A stretch of DNA of 64,000 bases from Hygrophila difformis (GCA_030278955.1 JAOANR010000003.1:50130902-50194901); one strand, 5' to 3'. Positions 1 to 12,665 are shown, counted from the first letter of the stretch. Notes: a model not told the origin generated them from the letters alone. Program-made: numbers and translations.

Positions 1-484
1 TGCCTCAATTCATTGGTATTGGAGTTTTTAAGCAATGATTTTTTTTTTCAGATTGGGAGAAGCCCCTTAATCATGACCATGATGCTGAGTACTGGAAGTA
101 TTGAATTTTGACAGATTAGGAGGTCTGCCTTAGTCATGGTCATGACTAGTGAAGCTGTTGTTGGCTGGAGCAGTTTTTTCTTCTTAATGGGTGGTTATCA
201 TCCATTTTAGTGGGCTGAAACTTCCCTTTTCCACTCCATACGAAAATTACATCTTCTCCACATTAGAATTCATCTCTCTTCATACATTGAGAGAATCATT
301 CCATTTTTATGAGAGTTTTGTTGATGTAATTGTACTCTCCATTTTGTTTCATAGTGGATTTCTTCGTCGTCCGTGGTTTTTTCCCATTTTGGGTTTCCAC
401 GTATATCTTGTGTTCATTTTTACATTCTTGAATCTCTTATTTTGATCTTCAATTATTGTTTGGAAGATCCTTAATTCCCTAACA
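1..484 (+). repeat. 5' LTR of the copia element, left end cut by the window
   Basis: It matches the 3' LTR at 4552-5045 along its length and ends in CCCTAACA directly before the primer binding site. About 11 bases of its left end lie outside the window. It contains a perfect 12-bp inverted repeat, TCATGACCATGA at 71-82 and TCATGGTCATGA at 134-145. Confidence 0.93.
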
Positions 485-486
485 AG

Positions 487-499
487 TGGTATCAAAGCC
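487..499 (+). other. Primer binding site, initiator-Met tRNA type
   Basis: TGGTATCAAAGCC lies two bases after the 5' LTR. It differs by one base from the TGGTATCAGAGCC typical of plant copia elements, which pairs with the 3' end of initiator methionyl-tRNA to prime minus-strand synthesis. Confidence 0.9.
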
Positions 500-516
500 A
501 TGTTCTACAATTGAAG

Positions 517-3500
517 ATGTCGTTTGCGAAATTTGAGATCGAGAAATTTGATGGCAGGATTTCTTTTACTATATGGAAAATCTAGATGCGGGCAATTCTA
601 GTTCAAAATGGATTGAAGAAGGCTTTGGATGGAAAAGGTAAAAAGCCAGCCACTATGTCAGATGGCGATTGGGAAGATTTGGATGAAAAGGCATTGACAG
701 CCATTCAATTGATGTTGTCGAAGGAAGTTCTACGTGAGGTTGCTCATGAGACAACGACGGCTGGATTATGGAATAAATTGGAATCCCTATATATGACAAA
801 GTCTCTTGCCAATAAACTTCGTTTGAAGGAACGTCTTTATACTATTCGTATGTCTGAAGGTACATCGATTCATTCTTATTTGGATGAATTTAATTCAATC
901 TGTATGGATTTGGAGAATCTTGATGTGAAAATTGATGATGAAGATAAAGCTGTGATATTGATTGTCTCATTATCTCCCTTATATAAGCAGTTTAGAGAAA
1001 TCATGCTTTATGGAAATTCAGATACTCTGTCTTTTGATGATGTTAAATCAAATTTGTTGTCGAAAGAAAAATTTGATCATGATAGTCATGTTGATGATAA
1101 GGCAGAGGGTTTATTTGTTCGTGGGAGGAATTTTCAGAAAAATGTTGGAGATAGAAATTCACGTTCTAAGTCAAGAAGACGAAAGCTGAATGTATTTTGC
1201 AATTATTGTAAGAAGTCTGGGCATGTGATTGGTGATTGTTATAAGTTGAAGAACAAGAAAGAAAGAGAGGAAAAATACAAGAAACCAGCTGAGGCAGATG
1301 TTATTAATTCTGATTCCGATTCAGGAAAGGAGCACATTTTGTCTGTGACTTATGAAAAGCAGTCAACAAATGAGTGGATAATGGATTCAGGTTGCACATT
1401 CCATATTTGTCCTAACAAGGATTGGTTTGTATCATTACAAGCTACTGATAATGGTACCGTTTTGATGGGAAATGATGCTCAATGTCGTATTGCAGGCATT
1501 GGTTCTGTCCATATAAAAGCTCATGATGGAAATATTCGTACTCTTACGAATGTGAGATATGTGCCTGATGTTAAGAGAAATTTAATTTCTCTTGGTACTC
1601 TTTAATCTCTTGGATACAGGTATTCTGGTGATGGTGGAGTCTTAAAAGTTTCTATTGGTGCTCGGACTATTCTGAAAGCAAATCGTGTTGGGAGTCTTTA
1701 TATTTTGGAAGGCTCTATAGTGACAAATCCAACTGCAGCTGTTACATCATCATCTTCTTTAAGTGATCCAGATTTCACTCGTTTATGGCACATGAGATTA
1801 GGCCATATGAGTGAAAAAGGATTGAAACTTCTCAGTTCAAATGGATTTTTCGGTGATCAAGGGATCAATAAATTGGAATTCTGTGAGCATTGTGTTTTTG
1901 GAAAGCAGAAAAGGGTAAGCTTCTCTACAGCTACTCATCGCACGAGTGGTATTCTTGATTATATACATTCAGATTTATGGGGACCATCTAGAGTTCCATC
2001 TTTTACTGGGAAAAGATATATGATGACATTGATTGATGACTTTTCTAGGAAGATCTGGGTATATTTCTTAAAGTACAAGAATGAAGCTTTGGATACTTTT
2101 AAGAAGTGGAAAGCCCTTGTTGAGAATCAAACCGAGAGAAGAGTGAAGACACTTAGAACTGATAGAGGTTTGGAGTTTTGTAGCAAGGAATTTAATGATT
2201 TCTGCTCCTTGCATGGGGTTTTAAGGCATAAGACACTTCCCAGGAAGCCACAACAAAATGGTGTTGCAGAACGAGTTAATAGAACTCTTTTGGAGAGAGC
2301 TTGTTGTATGCTTTCTAATGCTGGACTATGGAATCGCCGAGGTTTATGGGCTGAAGCTATTTCAACAGCTTGCTATTTGGTGAATCGATCACCACACTCG
2401 GCTCTTGACTTTAAAGTTCCAGAAGAAATTTGGACAGGTAATCCTGTTGATTATTCTATGCTTCGTGTTTTTGGTTGTCCAGCTTATGCACATGTTAGTG
2501 ATGATAAATTGGCACCTAGAGCTTTGAGGTGTATTTTTCTTGGTTATTCATCTGAGTCAAAAGGCTACCGTTTATGGTGTACTGATGATAAGTCACAAAA
2601 GTTGATTTTGAGCAGAAATGTAACTTTTGATGAGAAAGCTCTGTTGTCTTCTCAAAAGAATGTTGTTCATCCTTCAGAAAGTTCAAGTGAACAACCTGGA
2701 ATTAGTGATAAGGTGGAGGTGGATCTAATACCTTAAAAAGAAAATCAACAAATTGAAGAGTCAATTACCACTGAACTTGGTCCAACAGAAGAAGTGGGTT
2801 CTTCAATTGCCAGAGATCGTCCAAGGAGAAACATTAAACCACCATCAAGATATTCTGAGGAGTTTGTGACGGCATATGCACTTTCTGTTGCACAAGAAAT
2901 TAATGAAGTAGATGAACCTGTCAGCTACTCTGATACTATTGTTTGCTGAGTCGTCTAAGTGGATGGTGGCAATGAATGAAGAAATGGAAAGTCTCCATAA
3001 GAATGGTACGTGGTCTCTTGTTGAACTTCCAAGTGGCAGACATTCATTGCAATGTAAGTGGATCTTCAAGAAAAAGGAAGGCATTCCGGGGGTTGAAAAA
3101 CCTTGATTTAAAGCACGATTGGTGGTTAAAGGATTTAGTCAGCGTGAAGGTGTTGATTTTAATGAGATATTTTCTCCTGTTGTAAGACATACATCAATTC
3201 GTGTCTTATTTGGTTTAGTTGCTCAGTTTGATTTGGAGTTAGAGCAACTTGATGTCAAGACAGCCTTTCTTCATGGAGAGCTTGAAGAAGAAATTTACAT
3301 GCAGCAACCCGAAGGTTTTGTTGTTCCTGGAAAGGAAAATTTAGTCTGCAAGTTGGAGAAGTCTCTTTATGGCTTGAAGTAAGCACCGAGGCAGTGGTAT
3401 AAAAGGTTTGACTCTTTCATGATCAAGCAGGGGTATTCTCGCAGTCAGTATGATGATTGCATTTATTTTCAGAAGTTTTCAGATAAATCTTTTGTCTATT

Positions 3501-4483
3501 TACTGCTTTATGTTGATGACATGTTGATTGCTTCTCATGACATGTCTTTGATTGCTGAATTGAAAGCTCAGTTAAGCAGTGAATTCGATATGAAAGAGTT
3601 GGGTGCAGCTCAGAAGATTCTTGGAATGGAAATTGTTCGAGATCGTGGTGCTGGTAAACTTTTCCTTTCTCAAAAGTCGTATGTGGAAAAGGTTCTTAAA
3701 CGTTTCAGCATGAAAGAATGTAAGTCTGTTTCCCTTCCTTTAGCTGCACATTTCAAATTATCTGGAGATGATTGCCCTAAGTCAGATGATGAGATGAATT
3801 ATATGGCAAATGTTCCTTATTCAAGTGCTGTTGGTAGTCTTATGTATGCAATGGTCTGCACTAGACCAGATTTGGCATATGTTGTTAGTCTTGTGAGCCG
3901 TTATATGCATAATCCAGGGAAGGCTCATTGGAACGCTGTTAAGTGGATATTGCGATATTTGAAAGGTTCATCGCATCTTGGTTTAGTCTTCGATAGAAAC
4001 AAGTCTGATTTTATTGGTGTGAATGGTTTTTTGGATTCTGATTATGCTGGTGATTTGGGTAAAAGAAGGTCTCGTTCTGGTTATTTATTTACTCTTTGTG
4101 GATGTGCTATTAGTTGGAAGGCCTCACTTCAATCAGTTGTAGCTTTGTCTACAACAGAAGATGAATATGTAGCAGCCACAGAAGGTGTCAAAGAGGCTAT
4201 TTGGATTCGTGGTTTGGTCTTTGAGCTTGGTGTTGCACAAGAAGTTCTTACTGTATTCTGTGATAGCCAAAGTGCTATCAATCTTGCCAAGAACAATCGT
4301 TATCATGAGAAGACCAAACATATCGCCACCAAGCACCACTTTATTCGGGATATTCTTTCAGCTGGAGAAATTCAAGTAAGCAAAATTCACACTTCTGATA
4401 ATCCTGCAGACATGTTAACTAAACCACTTTGTCTTGCCAAGTTTCAACATTGCTTGGACTTGGTAAGCTTGAGCAGCGTTTGA
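517..4483 (+). pseudogene. Copia gag-pol polyprotein, broken
   Basis: The reading frame opens at the ATG at 517 and can be followed to 4483. Visible in order: gag; a CX2CX4HX4C zinc knuckle (CNYCKKSGHVIGDC) near 1195; a protease DSG motif near 1387; the GAG-pre-integrase H/C motif near 1790-1900; an integrase core with HSDLWGP, RTDRGLEF and the VAERVNRT glutamate; RT with YVDDML near 3510; RNase H to the end. Breaks: TAG at 583, TAA at 1603, TAA at 2734, a one-base frameshift around 2930-2945, TGA at 3104 and TAA at 3380. In conserved motif context at least four of the stops look like C-to-T changes from Gln or Arg codons. It cannot give a full polyprotein. Confidence 0.92.
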
Positions 4484-4540
4484 AGGCCCGTTAGGGCATT
4501 TATGACGACGAAGATTTTTATTGATGGATTGAATTTCGGC

Positions 4541-4551
4541 AAGGTGGAGAT
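4541..4551 (+). other. Polypurine tract before the copia 3' LTR
   Basis: AAGGTGGAGAT directly precedes the TGTTAG start of the 3' LTR, the expected site and composition for the plus-strand primer. Confidence 0.75.
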
Positions 4552-5045
4552 TGTTAGAGTTGTGCCTCAATTCATTGGTATTGGAGATTTTAAGCAATGA
4601 TTTTTTTCAGATTGGGAGAATCCCCTTAATCATGACCATGATACTGAGTACTGGAAGTATTGAAATTTGACAGATTAGGAGGTCTGCCTTAGTCATGGTC
4701 ATGACTAGTGAAGCTGTTGTTGGCTGGAGCAGTTTTTTCTTCTTAATGGGTGGTTATCATCCATTTTAGTGGGCTGAAACTTCCCTTTTCCACTCCATAC
4801 GAAAATTACACCTTCTCCATATTAGAATTCATCTTTCTCTTCATCCATATAGAGAATCATTCCATTTTTATGAGAGTTTTGTGGATGTAATTGTACTCTC
4901 CATTTTGTTTCATAGTGGATTTCTTCGTCGTCCGTGGTTTTTTCCCGTTTTGGGTTTCCACGTATATCTTGTGTTCATTTTTACATTCTTGAATCTCTTA
5001 TTTTGTTTTTCATTTGTTGTTTGGAAGATCCTTAATTCCCTAACA
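4552..5045 (+). repeat. 3' LTR of the copia element
   Basis: A 494-bp repeat with TG...CA ends (TGTTAGAG ... CCCTAACA), matching positions 1-484. It is followed by AATCC, the presumed target duplication. It ends about 670 bp beyond the stop codon of the convergent beta-xylosidase gene. Confidence 0.93.
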
Positions 5046-5711
5046 AATCCTATTTATAGAACTATTATAGCTCTTTCTAAATACACGGATGCTCACAAAA
5101 CTGCATCCCCATTACACATTCAAATAACCAACCACTACTAAAATAACCCCCAAAAACTTCTCTAAAATAATCAGTATATTTTTGTGTGATAACAATAATG
5201 TAATGAATATATATGTTTATGCGATCATGTACCACCAACCAATGGGATCAATATATATATGAGTTTTTGTGATCAATGTTTAGGGTTTATGGTTCCCGTT
5301 TCATGTATAGAATACATTAACTTTTAACTGATTTAAGCAAGTTTTCATTTATAGATTACATTAATTACAAAACATGTTTTATTTTGATGACATTCAATAT
5401 ATAAGGATTCAACAACCCACCCATTTCAGATTCTTTTTAGCCGTTTATATAGATCAATATAAAAGCAATTCTTGTACCATAGACCTAACTTGTTGGATTG
5501 TGGGAACAATTTGTTAGAAGAGGAACAAGCAATGATACTTAATTGCTAAGACATTGCTGGTATGCCTGTGCAAGTCTTGATGCAGGTGTTTGTACTTTTT
5601 AATACATCTGTTGGTTCGAATGAACTGATAACAGAGTAATGGAAAGTGGAAGTTCACAACTTCACATACTATATGTCTTCATGTAACAATGACAAACCTC
5701 ATGAATTTTCT
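5046..5711. other. AT-rich intergenic stretch, 3' flank of the beta-xylosidase gene
   Basis: No coding region or repeat is recognisable. It should contain the 3' UTR and polyadenylation site of the minus-strand gene whose stop codon is at 5712-5714. Confidence 0.5.
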
Positions 5712-8700
5712 TCAAAGCTTGATGTTCACAGGGTATTCTGCATCTCCCACCATTAAGAACTTTTCTCCACCTTCTATTACCCTCAAACCGTATTCATCCA
5801 TCGAGCTCAGATGCTCGCAGAGACTCAGAACAAAGTCGATCTCAGTTTTTTCGTTTGCATTTAAGCTCACGGTCTCGAATCCCACCAGTTGTTTCAATGG
5901 ACTTCCCCTGACATTCGACGTTCTTCCATGCCTTATGAACAAGAGGACGGGATGATCGCTCGGAATGTTCCCCGTATTCTTGATACGGATTTTGGTCGTG
6001 AATTTCGTCCTTTCGCATTGGGGTGTGTCAATGTTGGAAATGGATACGTATTTGGAGCCATATTCTGTTTCTTGAATTTGTGAAGGATTTAGTAGATTAG
6101 TTAATTCGAGCGTGGTTGGAGTGGAAGCGTGGAATTCATAGCTATGGGTCGTGTAGCTTAGACCGTAGCCAAAATCGAACACCTTTGGGCCATTGTAGAA
6201 CCGGTAACTGCGCCCTGGGTACCCGGAACTTGGATCCGGGCGCATTCTCATGTCGCTCATCGACACCTTAGTGAAATCGTTGGGATACCATGTCATTGGT
6301 AGTTTTCCTCCTGCATTGCCAAAAAAGGCAATTCAGGAATGATAAACTTCAACAGTAAAAGCTCAAACTGTTAAAGGAGAAAGAATCAGATATCGTATGT
6401 ATAAGTAAAAACAAGGAATCAAAACCTGGACTTTGTTCTCCAAATAAGATCTGAGCAAGCGCAATTCCTCCGGCTTCACCCGGATAGCCAGCCCAGATAA
6501 TACTCCCTACTTTCGGGTCATCTCTAGCGAACGAAACATCGACAGGTCCTCCAGAAAGCAACACAAGAACAACAGGTTTCTTTGCGGCTGCAGCAACCGC
6601 CTTGATTAGGCTCTCCTGTTGCCCCGGAAGAGTCAGCACCACACGGTCCCTGTCCTCGCACTCCTGCGACTGATCCAATCCCATCACAAGAACCACATCC
6701 TCCGCCTGCCCTGCCGCACTGACCGATGCTTCTATATTAGGATTTATGCAGCTCACATTTTCACAACCCTCTTGAAACAATATGTTCTGCACATAACTCT
6801 GAAGGGCCAAAAGTATCGGCACAGATTTGCAAGGAAGGCCCTCATAGTTCCCAAGCAGCGCGTACCCATTGGCTGCATTAGGGCCAATAACTGCAAGGGC
6901 CGATGTTTGAACCTTGGAAAGGGGAAGGCGCCCATCGCCATTCTTGAGGAGGACAATGCCTCTTTGGGCAGCAGTAAGGGCTAGCTGTTGGTTCTCTTGG
7001 GTGCAAACTTGGTCTGCGCCAAGTTTGCCAAGGTCGGTACTGTTGGAATCTACATCGAACAAACCAAGCCTCATCCTAACGGAGAATAGATTGCGAAGGG
7101 CTCTGTCGACATCAGAAATCGCCACTTTGTTCTGATCAAGAGCTGATTTTGTGTAGTTTGTCAAGAAGTCACCACAGTTTACATCCAAACCTGCATTTAT
7201 TATTTAAACATTCATAGCTAAGTCTATAACACCATTCAAAAGCTTCTATGATCCCCAAGTAATAAAAAGACAAGGTCCATAATATATACCGGCTTTGAGA
7301 ACACCGGCCACTGCATCTTCCGGAGTGTTGACATACTTGTGATCGTCGTAAACTGTGGAAACAGCGTCGCAGTCGGAGACGATGTACCTGATGAAGATGG
7401 AAGAAGCTCCAAATGACCAAATCATTCAACTGAAATTTATTAGTACAATACAAAAAAGAGTACCCATTAAAATGCCAATCGTGACGGGCGACTTTGGTGA
7501 GGAGATTGTAGTCAGCACAGGCAGGGATTCCATTGACGCTGTTATAGGCACACATTAATCCAGTGGCCCCTGCTTTCTCTATGCAGCTTTTGAATGGAGG
7601 CTGATATGTATCAGCAAGATCTTGTGGTGTTACCTAGTAGTGTACATGTAATAACACCACTGATATTAGTACAATTGCTTCATAGTTTATTGCAAGGAAA
7701 CAAACACCCTTTTTTGATAAGTTTACTTGGAATACTTAAAATCATAAATGCAATTCTTTTGCTGTTCGAAATCGAATCATACTATATATATATATATATT
7801 TTTTTTTATCATTTCTTCTATGTTACAACTTCATCTTTGAATTACAACTTACAAGTAGCTATTATGAATGAATATTTATCCTTAAATGATACTGTATTTG
7901 TATTGACAAATGTGGTAATAGCCTAATAGCTAGCGCCATTTATCACATGCAGCATCTACTTTTGGAATCTTAGAAAAAATCATTCAACAACATACAAGCG
8001 CATAGGGCACCTCAATTTTACTAAGCTTCTAGAGGAACTACTCAGAATATAGTATATAATTTGTTCCATTAAATTTTTTAGGAAATACAATTAAGTTCAA
8101 AGCACTAGTTGAAGTTAAATACCAAATCTAGATATCATAAACAATCAATATTGCTAAAAGTCTTAAAACTTTCCTCCATGTCGGAAAAATTTAACTGCAA
8201 AACATTATCACCTATGACCAGATTTCTTTAAAAATGGGAAAATACAAGTACATAATTGAAATGCAGAGTAGGAAGATGCCAAAAATTTGGGAAAACTGGA
8301 GGACATATAATGGACCACTCTTTAGTCTTTGCTTTACTGTCTCCCTTCAGTGTTTGGCATTGGCAGCAGAAAAAAAAAAATGCAGAAATATGCTTCATAA
8401 GCAACCAAGTTGAATGTGTTGAGTTAATTTGGCAGTGGACACCCTTGTAATAAAAACGCATGGGGCTACTCCCTATCACAATCACTGCTTCTCCCATCTT
8501 CCCATTCATTGTAATTTTCAGTCCAATATTCATTTATTTTTTATACGTGGAGATTAATATTAAAATACACCATTATAAAGGCGTATTTTTTTTTAAAAAA
8601 AAATATAATATTTTAGGCCTTTAAAAAACTATTATTGAAATAGATCAATTCAAGCCTATTGAAAAAATGAGCCCAATATCCGCTTTTATCTCCAATTTTG

Positions 8701-9936
8701 ATAAAATTAATATTAAAATAAACCATTCTAAGGGGTTTATTTATGATTTTAACCTGCATTTGATCACTGTTTTCATTGTGTTGATCTGTTTCAAAATTTG
8801 TAAATTTGAATTTTTAATGGTTTAAATTATAAATATAGCATCATATAAATAGAGCATCATAGCTGATCCATTTTAATACTGTATTAAAATCTCAGCATAT
8901 TTATGTTAGTATGTAATGTATTTACAGATCAGACAGACAGGCAGAGTGAATTAAGTCATCAGATCAGCTGGTCCTCAAATGGACCCCTGTGAATACTGAT
9001 TGTCCCATTTCCCCCTCTTACCAACAATATAATAACCCTAATTATTATATGCAAAATCTAAAAGATAGTATTTAACACACAGATAATCATGATCACATAC
9101 ATACCTTAGCATCAAATGATTTGCGATTTAAGCCATTCCAATTCTCCAAATCATAAGCAGTGTAGTGCTTGCAACAGGCAGAAGCCAGCAACCGACTACT
9201 TCCTTGCTTCCCCCCATGAAAGGTGTCCCCTTGGAGTCCCCTCACATACGCCACCGCATATCGGCTCGCCGTCACCGGATCCTCCCCCGGCGTCTCCTGC
9301 CCTCTCCCCCACCGTGGGTCCCTGAATATATTCACATTCGGCGTCCAAAACGCCACCCCTTTTGCCTGCCCTTCATTGTACATTGCCCTGCCTTCTCTCC
9401 CAATCGCCTGCGTGCCAATTTTAATCAATCAATCAAAAAAAATGACCAATAAAATAAAAAATAAAAAATGGTACTAGCTATGACTTATCATCATACAGTT
9501 ACGTGGGGTACTCGACGCATCATTCATGTGGTACCTGGCCAATGCGGTACCAGAGCGATGGGTTGAAGGTGGCGGCGGAGAGTATGACTTGTGGGAAGCT
9601 GGTGGCGCCTTTGATTTTGCCGTCGAAGGAGACGCCGCGCCCGTAGCCGGAAACGCCGTGCAGCGCCTCGGCCCACCACTGGTAGGCGGGGATGCCGAGG
9701 CGCGGGATGGGCGGGGCTGTGTTGCCTAGTAGGGACAGCTTCTCGTCCAAGGTGAAGCGTGCTAGCAAGTCGTCGAGTCTTGCGTCGAAGCCTAAGTCGG
9801 GGTGGCAGAATCGGTAGGTTTTGGTGTTGGGATCGGAGGGGTCGCATGCGTATGGACCACCGGCGAAAGTTCGTCGCCCGGAAATGATGACGTTAACGGT
9901 GGCGAGGAGGAATATTAAAAGGAGTTTTGGCTTCAT
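5712..9936 (-). CDS. Beta-D-xylosidase (GH3 family, BXL type), six exons
   Basis: Exons, 5' to 3' on the minus strand: 9535-9936, 9105-9407, 7464-7633, 7290-7387, 6426-7190, 5712-6310. All five introns have GT..AG borders, the phases agree, and the total of 2337 bp encodes 778 residues, normal for plant BXL proteins. Residues 1 to about 25 form a signal peptide, so the enzyme should be secreted to the cell wall, where this family releases xylose (and often arabinose) from xylan and arabinoxylan. Recognisable GH3 blocks are [65 protein letters not shown] and VSDCDAV; D297 of the last is the expected nucleophile. The large fifth exon holds the second GH3 domain, and the end carries the fibronectin-III-like domain. 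Intron 2 is long (1471 bp). No disabling change was seen. The exact BXL subgroup is not assigned. Confidence 0.94.
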
Positions 9937-10060
9937 TGGGACAATAAGGGGGTACGGTGTGAAAATGCCAAGATAGATGTCGGAAATTAATTACTATGAT
10001 GGTGTTTTTTTTGATGATGAATTACTATGATGGTGTTGTTGATGCCTCTGATATCATGAA

Positions 10061-10066
10061 TTTATA
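10061..10066 (-). promoter_or_regulatory. Probable TATA box of the beta-xylosidase gene
   Basis: TATAAA on the minus strand, about 125 bp before the ATG at 9936. It lies only 8 bp from the end of a Stowaway-like MITE, so everything upstream of the TATA box is MITE sequence for about 450 bp. Confidence 0.5.
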
Positions 10067-10073
10067 AAAAGTA

Positions 10074-10522
10074 CTCCATCCATCCGTCCCATTAAAAGTG
10101 GCCACTATTTCTTTTTGGGTGTCCCATTAAAAGTGGTCACTTTCCCTTTTAAGTAAATTAGATTAACATAAACATGATTAAAAACCCCACAATAATGACA
10201 ATTGTACTTTCCCCACAAAGTCCCTATATATGTTTAACCATTAATATCTCAAAATGAGTATAAATAAAAATTATATAAAATATATATTCTAAAACTATAC
10301 GATTAGACGATTCCAACAAGATCACACTTGACTATTTTTGTCTTTCTACATCATTACGATAACATTAAGTCAAAGTTAAATAATAAATATGGTTAAAAGT
10401 CAAATATAACCATTATAAATTAGATGGATGAATTAGTCAAAATTTACTCACACCACTTTAAATACTAAATCCCACTACCTAAATTCTCGTGCCCAAAAGA
10501 AAGGGGCCAGGGACGGAGGGAG
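10074..10522. mobile_element. Stowaway-like MITE next to the beta-xylosidase promoter
   Basis: The ends are inverted copies of the Stowaway terminus (left CTCCATCCATCCGTCCC, right GGGACGGAGGGAG) and TA flanks both sides (10072-10073 and 10523-10524). It is 449 bp long, AT-rich and has no ORF. Stowaway elements are moved by Tc1/mariner transposases and duplicate TA. Confidence 0.82.
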
Positions 10523-10524
10523 TA

Positions 10525-11199
10525 CTGTATAAGAAATTTTCTCTTTTGGGTGGGATCTCTTTAAAAAATTATAAATATATGCACTTCGAGATTTTTATTT
10601 TCCAAACGTAACAATTTTAATTTCTTTAAAGTAATCCAAACACTTCTTTGGGATGCTTTATTTATATTTCTTGTTAAAGTAAATAAATTTCTTTAAGACA
10701 TATACAAATCCCAAAACAATCATGAATGCTAATTAATTGTGACAGATGATTTTAATTTGGGATAAAATGCTAAGTGTATTTTTATGTACTTGTTTTTTAT
10801 ATTGTAGTTTAGACTTTAGACCTCTATTTTATTTTATTTTTTGTGGCTATATGATCTATCAATATGTGATTACTAGGAAATAAGTATTGCATTTTTGCGA
10901 CATCAGTCCATCCACAAAAATGCTGAGACAATGATTCGGATTTCCTTGGCAAGGAAGATGGTCTTGCAAGACCCACACCTTGTCTTATTCAAACATTTAA
11001 AAAGCTCAAAAATCCGACCTAATGCATTCAAATTAAATGGATTTCCTTACTTAAGCAATAATGTATAGAAAACACTAGCCTTTTGTTTAGCTTTTTAGAA
11101 TATCTATTTTAACCTCTACATATCTTCACATTTTTAACTTTTCAAACTTTAATAGCTAAAAATCTAATTTTAAACTATTACTCAATATTATCTCAATTT
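10525..11199. other. AT-rich intergenic stretch
   Basis: No coding region, tRNA or structured repeat was recognised between the MITE and the SINE. Confidence 0.4.
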
Positions 11200-11378
11200 G
11201 GGTATGTAGACTTACCCTAGTGGTCAAGTCCCCCTACTCATAACCTATAGGTTGTGGGTTTGATTCGCCACCCAGCCCCTATACCTCCCTCCTTTTATCC
11301 CTTTCTAATTTGTATGACATGGTCTCACACTACTCTTTTCTAGCCTGTATAGGCTGTTTTGAAAAAAAAAAAAATACA
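11200..11378 (+). mobile_element. tRNA-derived SINE with poly(A) tail and target duplication
   Basis: An A-box-like segment (TAGTGGTCAAGT, about 11218-11229) and a B-box-like segment (GGTTTGATTCG, 11257-11267) mark an internal pol III promoter about 35 bp apart. The copy ends in an A-run at 11362-11374. Both sides carry ATCTCAATTT (11190-11199 and 11379-11388), a perfect 10-bp target duplication. About 179 bp long. Confidence 0.85.
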
Positions 11379-12310
11379 ATCTCAATTTAAAACTACTCCT
11401 ATTTAAAACAAGGGGAGTGTGGTGGGTGGTGTATGGGGACGCCTTAACTGTTCCAAGATCTATACATTATTGCCTTCCTTGAAATGCAATATGAAACATA
11501 TATAGACCTCCAATATCCACCAGTGAGTCAACCCTTTACTAATTTAAGTGTGTGCATGGAGGATGTGTGTTCACATAAATATTTCCTAAATAAATGATAA
11601 TTATTGCTGTAAATTCATGTGATCCTAAACAGACTTCCTACTTTGTTAACATTCAGTCCCTTGCATCCTGCATTTTCTACCATACCCCACCATTTCAGTT
11701 ATTTTATCCTATATATATATACTGTTAGTAATGTTTACGTTGGCGCGCACACACATTGCAAATTTGGAATTCAACAATTATAGTATCTATTTTATGAACA
11801 TGACCATTTTAAGGTTGTCAATAAACAAAGTTTCCTTTGAATGGTTCAAAGAAACCAATGGTGCAGCAGTTTCCTTTGAATGAAATTCCAACAAGATAGA
11901 TGACAAGATCCCACATCCTATTTTGCACTCTGCTCCTGAAAATCCGATGTTGTTTAGCAACTCCCAAGCCTCTAATTGTCCCTAGAATGTGAAAGAAATG
12001 TTGAGTGAGTCAGGAAATACAATTAGTTCATGCTTTTGTTTATTAGATACTGTGTAATTCTACTATCAGTTAAAAGTATTCCCCAATGAGTTGTATATAT
12101 GGCAGAAGATTTCCACCTAATAAATAGGGGATAGTGATTGAAAAATACTCCATACGGTAAGTAAAGTAAGTGATCGATTGACTAATTCTTAAGGTTGTCA
12201 ACCTCTCAAAATTATGTATCGGTATAACATACACACATTTGTTATAATAAAAATAACTCAATGAACTAAATATCCACCCTCTAATTACTTAAACATTAAA
12301 TTAATACATA

Positions 12311-12552
12311 CTTCGTCCGTTTTGTTTTTGTTGTTCTATTGGGGTTTATGCTACTATTCACGCACACACATTCACTTAAAGTTTTATCATAGATTTACAA
12401 GTTAAAATATAACAAAGTGAAATCTTATTAGATTCGCTTCATCGTATAGTTTTTAAATATCGAACTTTTAGAATTTTTATTATAATGGTTTAAAATGTGA
12501 ATTGGACTGCGTGCTGGGTGGGTCCATAGCAAGAAGAAAAAAATGGAGGGAG
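12311..12552 (+). mobile_element. MITE copy 1 of a three-copy cluster
   Basis: Stowaway-like ends (CTTCGTCCGTTTTG left; AAATGGAGGGAG right) with TA on both sides. The interior, for example the stretch around TTATTAGATTCG, recurs in the next two copies. Confidence 0.7.
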
Positions 12553-12665
12553 TACATGTATAATTCAGGTTGGAAAATGAAGCTCAATAGGTTTTTATAC
12601 CTTTAATCCCCTATATGTGTCATTTTCGGATTAAATTAAGTTATTTAAATATAGGGCTATAGATA

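Larger units (their letters stand above)
1..5045 (+). mobile_element. Ty1/copia LTR retrotransposon, Tork-like, degenerate
   Basis: The element has two nearly identical LTRs, an initiator-Met tRNA primer site, a gag-protease-integrase-RT-RNase H coding region in copia order and a purine-rich tract before the 3' LTR. The window starts about 11 bp inside the 5' LTR: the 3' LTR begins TGTTAGAGTTG before the bases that match position 1. By eye the LTRs differ at roughly 3-4% of positions plus a T-run length change, so the insertion is not very recent. The sequence after the 3' LTR is AATCC, the expected 5-bp target duplication, but its partner lies outside the window. The coding region is broken by five nonsense codons and one frameshift, so the copy is non-autonomous. 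The Tork assignment is an inference from the integrase and RT style. Confidence 0.93.

Noticed and set aside
6619..6984. Plus-strand frames antisense to the beta-xylosidase gene (also 5889-6083, 9165-9477 and 9526-9729)
   Set aside because: They are shadows of the minus-strand exons, with no independent evidence.
11217..11267. A host tRNA gene suggested by A- and B-box motifs
   Set aside because: No cloverleaf could be formed. The poly(A) tail and flanking duplication show it is a SINE.
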